A stretch of 64,000 bases of DNA, taken from the NCBI GenBank assembly GCA_021521415.1, contig JAIQDT010003559.1, positions 124,001 to 188,000 on the forward strand. The letters run 5' to 3'. Position numbers and translations under genes: made by a program. The notes beneath the pieces were generated by a model. That model made no database searches. It was not told the origin of the DNA and was given only the letters and a program-made list of their open reading frames with translations. Origin of the DNA: Bidens hawaiensis. Its lineage: Eukaryota; Streptophyta; Magnoliopsida; Asterales; Asteraceae. Of this stretch, positions 21,500 to 32,200 are shown one piece after another (position 1 is the first letter of the stretch; every line of letters begins with the position of its first letter).

Positions 21500-24400
21500 T
21501 CAAGCTTCAGGACCACTCCCTCCAAACCCACTTGTACCCACACCATCACTTGGCTGTGGCGGTTCAAGAAAGGTCTTGAGAATGGTTAACCCATCATCAG
21601 CAGCAGCAACTTCGTTCACCGTCTCCACCACTGGATGCGGGAAGGCAGCATACTGGTTCACTGCTTGGTCATAAGCAGCTTCAGTATCCACATCATATAA
21701 AGGGAAGTTGGAAGGCGGGATGCCCTTCTCAACGAACCCTAGACCAAGCAGGAAGCCAGCCTTTTCCCCATCCTCATGAGAAGCGTTGAGGGCTGCGCTC
21801 ATGGCATCGTCGTATGATGTGTCCGTGAAGACCCGATGCACAACCTACAAAACAAAAATACAAGTATCAAAACCTTTTCTAAGTATAAAGAAAAGCGTGA
21901 AGACATTATGAAGCTAAGCTTACCTGTGACAACGCTTCTCGTAGAAGCCATTCCTTGGTAACCAGAGCCTCCTGGAGGGCAGCTTGAGCTTGGTTACGGG
22001 CGTGTTCGGCTTCACTTTTGTTAAGGTTGGCAAACAACACTTCTGTAGCCGCAGCCTCTTCGACGCCCTTAAGCTTACGCTCAGTATGGTCAAGCACGCC
22101 CCTCTGGTCCAAGATCTCTTGGAGCTTCTTGGCGTCTTCCATGGCCAAGGCATCATGAGCCTGTTGGAGCCTCTCTAGTTTGGCTTTAAGTTCCTCATTC
22201 TCGAGGCGTAGAGGCTCAGCAACAGCTTCAGCCTTGGTGGCCCTCTCAGTTGCGTTCCGTGCAGTTTCCTTAGCCAGCCGAAGCTGTTCGTTAACAGCTT
22301 GGGCAGCCTTGGAACGGGCCTCGAGACGGGCCTGAACTTCAACCTCAAGAGCCTTGAAGGCCTTCTCCTTCTCCGCAGCAACAGCGGAGAGCCTCCTGTT
22401 CTCCTCTCGGACAGCCCGCGCCTGAGCTACTTCTTGGATCCGAGCTGCCTTTAACTTGTCGTTTTCACGACAAAGTAGCTCGACGCGCGGCTGCATCCAG
22501 GCTAGGAGAATCCGGAGCTCATTTGTCAACCTACCCTCCTGGTAGCTTGACATTGCTTCCCCCAGCGCCCCCCTTGGGGCGGCGTGGCGCGCCCACTCGA
22601 CGCATTCTACAGGCGTCCGAAGGGTTGTTCCTCGGCGGATGTTCCATCGTGGAACATACACTTCATTGGAATCCGACACTGCAAAAGCAAAAAGCAGTTA
22701 GGAAAAGATGATAAAAAAAATATATATAGAAATAATAAAAGGCCAAAATAACCCTACGCACCTGTAGGGTCGACGACAGGCCTGTAGCCGCCAAACCCAT
22801 CACCCGAACCTAACGGATATCCATCCAAGAGGTCAGGCAGATGGGAAGGAGGCAGAGATTGGCTTGACGCCCCAACCCCGGACATACCTGAAGGACCGGC
22901 CGTAGTCGCCGGCGCCGGAGGAGGCATAGCGGAGGCCGCCGTGGTAGAAACCAACGGAGGTGAACTCACCGGAGGTGAACTCACAGCCGCGGCCGCGGCT
23001 GTGGAAGAATCCACAGAAACACTCACCGCCGGCTCAGTGAAGGAATCAGTGAATATGGCACTGACAGCCGGCGGAGACATCGTCACAGTTGGAACAGTTG
23101 GCTCAACCGGGTGAGCAACTGAACCAACTGAAGCAGGCGCAGTCGCCTGGGTCATCGCCTCAGGTAGGTTGACCAAGCCTACCGTCATGGGTCCGGAGGT
23201 GCCCCTCCCCGCTCCACCCTGGAATGCGGTAGCATCCACGCCTGCACAAAGAAGATATATAAGTATAATAGCGGAAAGATATGAAGTTAAAAGTAAAGGA
23301 AGTTTGTACTTACGGGTCCTTTTGAGCTTGAAGGTGCGAACGGGCGGGGACGAACCCGATGGAGCCGGCCTCTTCATACCGGTCACCGTCGTCGTCCTGA
23401 GCTGCTCGGAGGTGACAGCCGTCTCAGCCTCCGGAGCAGTGGTCTCAACACCACCTGGGTTCCCCGCCGCCTCCTCGCTCTCGGTCTCCGAGTTTGACCG
23501 GTTCCCCTGATCGGCGGTGGAGGCAACCTTCGCCTTGCCCTTTCCGCCAACAGCCTTCTTCTTCCGCGTCAAGAAAGGACCGTCTGCGGATTCCTCATCA
23601 GAAGATGACAGAATTAGAGGAATTCCGGCAGAGGTTTCAGCATTGAGAGGGCGAGGGTTAAATAACTCCTTACCTGGCCGCGTGGCGCTCAGAATCGGGT
23701 GGCCCGGCGGGTAGACCTCCACAAACCAATCCCTCGTTTGCTCCAAGATGGGCAACTCGTTCTCATCAAGAGCACGGGTACCCATCCGAGCGGGACCATC
23801 AGCTTCCCGCGGGTACAGAAGCGATTGCAAATCGTTTCCCTTTGAAAAAAGAAAAAACAGTTTAGCGGAAAAACCCTAAATCAGCAAAAAGATGTGAAGC
23901 ATACCGTGAGGGATAGAGTTCAAACCGTATTCAAGGATGATGGGAATCTGCGGCGCCTCCGCCGCAGCATTCTTCCACACTCGGCTCATCCCGAGCATCA
24001 CCATCCGGGACTCTGCAAAGCGGTAAACCGGAGACTGGATCCGGGAAATCTTGGCGAACCATTCCGCCTCCTCATAGTTGGAGGCGTGAAGGTTCGGGAG
24101 AGCTCTCCCGTTTTTAAAGGTCATCGCTATCGGGACGACGCGAGCGGAGATATAGAAGAACTCCCGCTTCCAAGACCGAAGACTGCGCTCGGTTGCGCAG
24201 ATCTTCAGACCCTTGATCCGATTGACCAAGGTATACCACCCCTGGATGCACCTCCAGGAATAGAAGGTCATCAGGCGGTCGACATGGGGCTCCACGCCCA
24301 GAATGAGGCACACCCATTCAAAATGGCGGATCTTTGCGATCGCCATTGGGTGTACCTCCGTCAGGTGCACACCGTGTCTCTCCAGAACACGGTATACAAA

Positions 24401-24682
24401 CTTCGTCAATGGGAACCTGAGATTCCCATAGATGAAGAATGCAGCATACACCCCTATTTTGCCCTTGGGGGCATCATACACCGTTTGGTGTGGCTCAGGA
24501 AACTCAGGCTCGAAAGGCTCGAGCATGAACTTCCTGACGATATACTGATATTGGCCGACGGGAAGAGCACACTGGCACTCGCCAGCAGTACTCTTATCGT
24601 CCTTATCAGAAGTGGACGACGGATTCTCGACGAACATGTCAGACTCCTCGGCAGTAGCCTCAACATCATGGGAAGAAGACAT
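21500..24682 (-). CDS. Antisense spliced ORF of Tat-like element ('putative gypsy-type transposon' domain)
   Basis: A five-exon gene opposite to gag. Exons: 23905-24682, 23314-23839, 22762-23241, 21924-22678, 21500-21844. Introns are 65, 72, 83 and 79 nt, all GT-AG. Junctions 2/3, 3/4 and 4/5 keep frame exactly. Junction 1/2 is off by one base as written (exon 1 ends in phase 1, exon 2 begins in phase 0). Exon 1 holds the plant domain called putative gypsy-type transposon / Transposase_28 (YAAFFIYGNLRFPLTKFVYR, HPMAIAKIRHFEWVCLILG). Exons 2-3 are Ser/Pro/Thr-rich with a basic TRKKKAVGGKGKAK stretch. Exon 4 is a long coiled coil (REENRRLSAVAAEKEKAFKA onward). The ATG at 24,680-24,682 is preferred because a TATA box lies upstream. 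About 960 codons. The function is unknown; despite the domain name no transposase motif is seen. Confidence 0.78.
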
Positions 24683-24803
24683 TCTGGAAGGATGAAAGGC
24701 AACGATTTCAGGAGAATGCTCGACAGAAAGGTTAGAGTATTCGCCGGAAATCGCTTGAAGAAGAAAGAAGTGAAAGTGTGGATTAAGATGCACTCTCTCC
24801 ACC

Positions 24804-24811
24804 TTTATATA
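24804..24811 (-). promoter_or_regulatory. TATA box of the antisense gene
   Basis: On the minus strand TATATAAA lies about 120 bases before the chosen ATG (24,682), a normal distance for transcription start plus leader. It lies well inside the element, so the antisense gene appears to have a promoter separate from the LTR. Confidence 0.6.
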
Positions 24812-25154
24812 CTCATCGCAATATATGCGATGAATTTAATGCGGAAGAGAGAGAAATCGCTGGTGCAATGAAACTATGACACGTGGAAAAAGCAAGCTCG
24901 CAACAGCTGTTGACAGGACGCGTGCCGGAAACTTCGCGGCCACGCGCCCGAAAACTCGCGCCCACGTGCCTGAAAAAGCGTCTGGAATGACCATATACTG
25001 TCACGTCGTCATAACTTCCTGTACGTCCTGACACTGTCAGAAGAAACCGTCGGACGACGTTTCAACAGTTTGGACTGTTCTTATCCTTTCACCAACTCTT
25101 CGAATTTCAAAAAGATTCAAAAGTAAGCGGGATTATACCCCTTACCTTTGCAAC

Positions 25155-25440
25155 CAAGTAACTATAAGACGGGTGCGGGTACAGTGTCAAGGCAAAACCC
25201 TTCACATACTTAGCACCCGCAGGGAATTGAAGCCAAGAATACCTCGACAAACAAGTAACTATAAGACGGGTGCGGGTACAGTGTCAAGGAAAAACCCTTC
25301 ACATACTTAGCACCCGCAGGGAATTGAAGCCAGGAATACCTTGGAAGTAAAGTAACTATAAGACGAGTGCGGGTACAGTGTCAAGGCGAAACCCTTCACA
25401 TACCTAGCACTCCGCAGGGAATTGAAACCAAGAAGGATCT
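25155..25440. repeat. 97-bp tandem repeat, three units
   Basis: Units begin at about 25,155, 25,252 and 25,349 with AAGTAACTATAAGACGGGTG, a period of 97. Each carries GCGGGTACAGTGTCAAGG and CACCCGCAGGGAATTGAAGC. It lies upstream of the antisense promoter and before the 3' LTR. Confidence 0.92.
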
Positions 25441-25805
25441 TCTGGGCCATGCTCGCGGAAACGGGAATAACATCCCCGCATAGCGGGAACGTCGAGAACT
25501 AGATTGTTTGAAGCTCCAAGATGGAATTGGTTGTTTAAACATAATTGATCACTATGTCCAAAACTACCAAAACCTCATGGAAAATCTATACAAGTGGAAC
25601 TCAACGCTCCTGACTTGCGAGGAGGTTACAGACCTACCCGCATCATACCCAAAGATCAAGCAGAAAAGTCGGGAATTTCTGCACGTGACATCAGGACTTC
25701 CGCGGGAAGAATCCCCATGGAAAACCTTAAAACTAAACCCTTTTCAAAACCCTTTGCTTAAGTCCAAAAGTTCACCTCACTTATTAACAATTCATGAGAA
25801 GAACA

Positions 25806-25821
25806 TTGGACTGGGGGGACT
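25806..25821 (+). promoter_or_regulatory. Polypurine tract of Tat-like element
   Basis: TTGGACTGGGGGGACT lies directly before the 3' LTR. The run of six G fits a plus-strand priming tract. Confidence 0.7.
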
Positions 25822-26714
25822 TGAAGAGGTAGGTCCCAGCAGAGCCCAGTTGGACCCGCAAGACTCACCTCAAAGAGGGACGTCTGCGCAGTTGAACCCG
25901 CAAGACTCACCTTCAACAGGGACGTCTGCGCAAAGGCTAAACTCGCAACTCACCTTGAAGAGAGACGTCTGCGCAGAAACCAACTGGATCCGCAGGACCC
26001 ACCATGCTCAGAGACGTGACATCCTTACGCGCAGTACGCAAGCTGTTCCCGCAGGAAAAGCCTCCCAATGGTCGACGTACTCCGCCTGTTCCCGCAGCAA
26101 CGGATACTAGCCATCAGGGAAGGCTACCCGCGCAGCAAGGCTACACGCACAAGGCACTTAACTCTTAAATAATTCAGTAATGTCACCTGAAGAAGGAGTG
26201 AGCAAGCCGGGAACACTCCCGCACAAAGCCAGGAAAACTCCCGCCCAAATAAGCCAGTCCGTACGATACTGGAGGATCTTTTGTACTGTACCTGACGAGG
26301 TATGGACAAAAGATCTGACCAAAGACACGACAGCTCACTGACAACAGTATGACGAGCAGCACGCTCTTGTACTGTATGTCACTATTAGCCGCTGCCTACT
26401 CACCAACCTGTCGGAGGACGTGCATAGCCTGCAGTTGGTGGAACAGGAATAGTACACAGCCGGCCTGGTCACTATCAGCCGCTGCCTACCCACCAACCAC
26501 CAGCATGGCATGTGCGTAGCCCACAGTTGGCAGAACAGGAACACTATTCAGCCGGCTGTACCTGCTTGGAAACCTACCTTCGGCTATAAATACTCCAACA
26601 CCTTGGAAAGGTCATCGGAAGAACCATCTTCGCCGGATCTAACCCCTCGTGGGAAACATCTATTTAACCCCCAGATTGTCCATAATCTGCCCGGGATCAA
26701 TTAGTGTTTCTTCA
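25822..26714 (+). repeat. 3' LTR of Tat-like element
   Basis: 893 bp, about 97% like the 5' LTR by eye, with a TATAAATA box at 26,585-26,592. It is followed by the target duplication ATCCT at 26,715-26,719. One 3-base length difference (CAACTCACCTTG against CAACCCCTTG) and about 25 substitutions separate the two copies. Confidence 0.93.
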
Positions 26715-28045
26715 ATCCTCAATATTGGAAGTTTATAATAAGTATTTTAAAAGTTCATGGTCATAGTAAACATAGATGACTGCATATTATTTAAATGTAA
26801 AAGATAAAAAAAAGGTTAAATGGCTGGTTACGAGTTGTTAGGTGGACCGTTAAACTGTAAAAGAAAACTATTTGAAGTCTCAAACTGGTCGAACCAGCCG
26901 ACTTGTTTATTAGTTAAGAAGGAGGTAAGAATATACATAATTTTATTACAAGTTTTTGAGGTTATGTATAATTGAGTATGTTACCAATATAAGCATCAAA
27001 ATCTGGCTTTCTGGCTTCAATACTAGCTTTGATACTTTTAAGGCTGTGCCCTCTTTCTGCCATGTCTCTCTACAAATCGTGGAAATAGATTATTTAGGAT
27101 ATGAATAATAATTTAAGAAGGTGTTTGGATTTGCATTTGAAACTAATTATGATTATCTAGACTTTATACAATACCTGAATTTTTCATGCGAACTTAACAT
27201 CGTTGCTGATGTCCAAGTAGATACTGAAGTCCAAGAGGTCTCTTACTCTCTGATCGTACCTACATATACCGGAACAAAAAAATTATTATTATTATTTTAA
27301 ATTTATTTGTCTTTTATTATTAGTCACAAGTGAGTTATATTATCAATTGCTTTCTTGCCATCCAAATTTAAGTAAAAGAAGAAATGATATATGTACCCAA
27401 GGACTAAGGATCATGTTTTATAGTTAAAAAGTATATATTTATGCACATTTGTAACTTTGAAGTATTAATATGCCAAAAAGCATTAAATAGTTACTCCACT
27501 TACATTGGGTGCAAACCTTCAATGACAAGGATCTTAGGTGGCTTAATGAGCTCAGGAGGGTCCAAAAGACCACTAACATGGTTATAAATAGGCTTATCAA
27601 CAGCAATACCATCTTTCAAAGCCTTAACTTGTTCATACATTAGATCAAAGTTATTGGCCCTCGGATCTAGTGCGGTCACCCCTTCGACTTTCCTCCCGGT
27701 TCTATCCAACGAATGATAATCATCCAAACATATAACCGTAGTTGTGTCACTTATGAGTGTGTTTGAATCCGGATTGCCTCCCTTTGGTGGCTCCGCTGCC
27801 CCGCCAAACACGCTAGTTAACCTCCTCATGAATGTACTTTTCCCACACCCCGAGTCGGCTGCCAGTCCAATTACTATTGTGTCCCCGGAACATCTTATGG
27901 CACCACCTCTTACAATGTCCCTTTTGGTCTTGTTACTATAGAACAATACTTGTTTTTGGTGAATTGCTAAGTGGGATTTTGTTGGTGTTGAGATTGAGCA
28001 TGTTGAGTTGAGAGATTGGACTGTGTACACTGTGGACATTGCCAT

Positions 28046-29248
28046 TTCCTCTCTTTCTAAATGTTTGAAGTTTAGAAAAAAAGTATTGGGTTTTATTGAG
28101 TTAATGCAAATGGGTTTTTGGTCATTTTGTTCCCAAGTGATAGTTTTTGTGAGATACAGAAAATAGTACTTCTAGAGTAGCACAAGTCCACAAGTTACAA
28201 GTTGTAGCTTACCCCTCAAGTTGAATGTTTGAGGGCATTTTAGTCATGCCTTTAAAAAAAAAAAAAAAAAAAAAAAGAGGATGAGGTGGCATTTGTGATG
28301 GTAGTTTGCATGAAGAAGCTTGGTGGTTGTTTGTTGCAGTTTGGATATTTTTCAAGCCATGTGGCATTAATGTAATGGTTGATTTAAGATGAGGGTAGTT
28401 TGTGTGGAATACAGCTTTGGGTCTTTATTTGCCAACCATCAACTCATCTTTGCATTCACAATTATAGACGACCTTTAAACCTTTAAAGTGATAGGTACAA
28501 GTTGCAAATTAAGGTGTTTCCTTTTGACTTTGGTCAACATTGATTTCATAGACATTATATGTTACATTATATGTTCTATAGTGATTTATTCAAACAATTA
28601 GCCGCATGGGCTTGTTTAAACATAGGCAAGGTGATTTAATAAAAATTAAAAGGTGCGTTTTTAGCTGTTGAAAAATATTCAGACATATAGAATATTGCTA
28701 ATAGGTTTTATAATCTTGTTTGGTATATTTAGACTATGCATCACGGGCTAATTAAAATGTGCATAACGTCCCACCACGTTATTGTCACGTAGACAATTGT
28801 TTTAACTAACACGCTTTTTACACGTTATGGTTTAACTAATATCTAAATAAAAGAAAAAAATAAATGTGTGCATGTTTGCATATGATTGGTGGAGAGTAGT
28901 GAACCCCCAGCCCCACTCAAAGAGTGGAAAGGTTCTGCGCTCAATGAGCTAACGCCCTTTGAAGATTGAGAGGTTGTGGCTTGGTGGTGGCTTTGGTGTT
29001 AAAAACTAAAAAAAGGACACGAACCGTAATGAGTTAACTTTTTTTCTCTGAACATTTCGATATAAATTTTATTAAAAACTGAGTTCTTTCATAAATATAT
29101 GTTTTTTAATATGGGTTCTTAGTTTTTTATTATTAAAACTTATAAATAATTTATTTGGTACGAAATATAATAATTATTTTTTTTACATTTATAATACTTT
29201 TTATGAGAGAAATATTAATCATATATATTATCATCTATGTCTAACTTA
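28046..29248. other. PRK upstream region
   Basis: Former promoter and 5' flank of PRK. It contains a run of 23 A at 28,254-28,276 and otherwise ordinary AT-rich sequence. Nothing else is recognised. Confidence 0.5.
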
Positions 29249-32200
29249 TCTATATAATTGTCTATTATAAAATTTTATGTGTCGCTCTTGCGTCACTCCT
29301 CGTCCTCTTTAAAGCCACCAAATTGCTTAATTTCTGAATAGAAGCCTCTCATTAATTTAACCCGGTCTGACCCAGTCACACGGGTTATAACATCTCATAT
29401 ACGGATACTATACCTACTATCGTCCCCTTTTTTATCTTCATCTCCTTCCTCCAATATTGAAACCCCTAACCAATCTAATACAACGATTTCTACCATCACT
29501 TCATCCCTAAATCAGCGTTCGCAGCTCTATGCCCCTTCTCCCTTTCAATTTCCTTCATTCCAATGTAAACAACGGCTTCCATACTTTGATTCAAGGTTAG
29601 TACAATCTATTGATTCATTTTTGGCTGCCAATCGATTAATTCTAACCCTTCTAATCTCTAAATTTACAAGCCCTAAAACGTTTACTTCGTTTTCATCTAA
29701 GCTATAACTTTGGTGGGTTTTGATTTAGTTAAGTCGGCTTATTCGATTGATTTTACACCCAATTCAAGTTTTTGAAGCTTCTGTTTTCGTGATTACTCAT
29801 TTGGGTATTAATTTCTTTTCGAATCATTTCATATTTAGTTGATAAATTTCATATTTTGTTGTTCGTTTTCAAATTGTGGTTTAAGTGAAGTTAAAAGTTT
29901 TAGGTTAACAGTCTTTGGTTCATATATTGAGATGCTTCTTTTTTTTTTTTAGTACATGCGATTCAGATTGGCAAGCCCTACATATATGGGTTTGTTTCGC
30001 TTGCATATGTCATTTGTGTTCTGTATGTGCTACTGTTGTTGACTTTGTTATAGTCAATAGTGTTTATTCAACATGACAGTGGTAAAAGGGCATAATTGGA
30101 AGCCAAATTTTGTGCAGATCTGATTATTTTGGTTGGTATTTAACATACAAAATCAAACGGGCCTAAACGAGTTTAACTGATGCTATCTGGCCAAATATTT
30201 TCAAAGACAAATGCTTGCGCAGTTCATATTGACCATTTTGGAGTATTCGTTCGGGGTAACCCGATTACTTCTTGAATGGATAATGTTAATGGAAGGTTCA
30301 AAAGCAATATACCATAATTGCACTTTTATATGCAAAATTTTGGTTGTTTTAGCATGTTATCGACAGTACTAAGTTCTAAACAAATTAGCTTTATCCTAGA
30401 CAAAAAGTGGCCATCATGATGCTTAGTACCTTTCTATTGTTATGCCCATTTCCAGTTTTATTTCCTTTTTAATTCTCAACAGTTGAGAGTGGAACAAAGG
30501 AAATAAATATTAGTCAATTTTAATTCCGTATTCTATTGTGTTCTCTATTAACAAAGAAAATAAATATTCACCTACGTTTTTATGTTTTCTATGGGTTTTT
30601 TTTTCTTTTCTGAATTTCAGTTTAAAAATCTTCTACTCAATATTAGTAAAAGCTATAGCAGCAAAGGAAAAATGTAATGGTAATGTTATGGTTTAAACTT
30701 AAATGTACTAAAGGTTGCAGTTGTTGTGCCTACAATTTGTTTCTTAAATTATAAGATTTTTACAATTAAACCATATAAACGGGTTTCTCAATAGAGGATT
30801 TGTCAAGGACATGCATGCTCAGTTGTTTAATTTTTGTAGTGTTTTTGTTATTAAATTCTTTATATTAATGATTATTTATTATTTGAAAAGGAAAATGGAT
30901 TTCTTCTCGAGGAGTTTTACTTCACACCAAAGAAAAGGATTCTATTAAGCGTCGACCGTGTTTCACTAACCAGGCTTGCTCATCCACTATTAACTCATTG
31001 TTTTGTAGTTTTTGTTGAGGATATATACTTCATTTAAACGATACATTAGCTTCTTCACATCGTGAAGAAGGCCAGCTGACACGTTTACATTCCCTCAAAA
31101 AGAATCCAAAATCACTCTTGAAAGGCAAGTATTTTATTACCTACAGTTTGTGTTTTGATAGTGAGCATATTAACCTACTGTATTTGCAGGTATGCATGAA
31201 TGGTAATGAGGGTGGACACGGAGGTTCTGATGAAATTTATGACCGGATGGCGAATGGCGATGTTGTTGATAGATTTGTTATAATTCTTATGGATATGGCT
31301 GTGATGATGTTCCGGTTTCTGGTGTGGAAACCTATGTTGCAGTCGTGTACCGGTTTACCGAACCTGAGCCTCGGTTAGCAACCCCACGTCAATTTAAAAG
31401 AGGGAAAACTTCCAAACCCATGACAGTTAATACGCAAATTATACAAGGATGATGATTGACATGAGGAAGTTTGGTATACTAGGAAATAGTGTGGTAGATC
31501 TAACAAATTTTCCTGTGAACACAATCAAATAACTTTGAAAAAAGTCAAACTTTGTTTATGTATTTGACTTTCTTTTGGTCAAAATGGACTATTTTGACAG
31601 TTCTCACATCTTTGACTTTTTGGCCACATTGACCATTTTGTCAAAAGGAAAGTCACTAGATCGAGCCAGTGGAGGTTATATATGAGACATACTGGTATAG
31701 TTAGAGTATATAAGTATTGTATAAATTGGGCTGGTAATAATGTATAGTAATGAATAGAAGAAATACATGCAATGATATAACTGTTGGTAACTAGGAGTTT
31801 GATGATAATAAATAAACTTGAGCCTTTGTGTGTCATATTTATTATTGTTATAAGAGTTTATAGTGGATTTTGAGTATGAGCTTCAAGTTTCTTATCTACT
31901 GTATGGAAACGATGTTCAAGAAGTCAATGGTATACAGTTTCACAAGAGTAATGATGTTACAAATCTATTTACCCAGTATATAATATTATATTATTATAAG
32001 TCACATGATATGTAGTTAGGAATCTTAAAAAGTGGTGTTATAGTACCCTATAAGAAATAAGAGAGTAATATCTTATAATTGCTTAGTAGTTATGGTAATA
32101 CTTGGTTTTCTGCATAGTATTTTATTATTTTAGCTGCAACAATACCACTAAGGTTAACATTTAACAACTGATACCACCCAACTGAGGATCACTCTTGCAC

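Larger units (their letters stand above)
17649..26714 (+). mobile_element. Complete non-autonomous Tat-like Ty3/gypsy element
   Basis: Two LTRs of 890 and 893 bp (TGAAG...CTTCA) bound a 9066-bp element flanked by the perfect 5-bp duplication ATCCT (17,644-17,648 and 26,715-26,719). Order: LTR, primer-site-like TGGCACCATCC, gag (+), 226-bp minisatellite, a five-exon gene on the opposite strand, 97-bp minisatellite, G-rich polypurine tract, LTR. No protease, RT, RNase H or integrase is present, so it must borrow these. By eye the LTRs differ at about 25-30 positions (roughly 3%), which suggests a fairly young insertion. It sits in intron 3 of the PRK copy, in opposite orientation to that gene. 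The Tat assignment rests on gag type, primer site and the antisense ORF, which is known in that lineage. Confidence 0.9.
16688..28045 (-). pseudogene. PRK: Phosphoribulokinase pseudogene, five exons, split by a retrotransposon
   Basis: PRK phosphorylates ribulose-5-phosphate with ATP in the Calvin cycle (chloroplast stroma). Exons: 27504-28045, 27175-27259, 26985-27069, 17035-17279, 16688-16938. All GT-AG phases agree with PRK. A transit peptide (MAMSTVYTVQSLNSTC) is followed by the P-loop GLAADSGCGKST. Both Cys of the thioredoxin-regulated pair (GCGK and VICLDDYHS) and the C-terminal CGRKLTC pair are present. Three lesions: TGA at 27184-27186 where the family has Trp (KFA-W-KIQ); a one-base deletion near 16,785-16,789 (after GSNNGT), which leaves exon 5 at 251 nt and shifts the last 25 or so residues; and a 9.07-kb LTR element in intron 3. 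Sequencing error could explain one small lesion, but hardly both plus the insertion. Little else has decayed, so inactivation is recent or the gene is just marginal. Confidence 0.88.

Noticed and set aside
24682..24802. Upstream start (24,802) for the antisense gene
   Set aside because: It overlaps the TATA box region and would lie before the likely transcription start. The ATG at 24,682 fits better.
23894..24871. 325-codon plus-strand ORF opposite antisense exon 1
   Set aside because: It is a shadow of the real minus-strand exon. No domain is recognised, and the frame owes its length to codon bias on the other strand.
20437..25440. CRISPR-like arrays
   Set aside because: The 226-bp and 97-bp repeats are direct tandem units without unique spacers, in a plant nuclear retroelement.
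28890..28990. Possible tRNA or structured RNA in the PRK upstream region
   Set aside because: GC-richer than its surroundings, but no cloverleaf or box A/B pair could be drawn.
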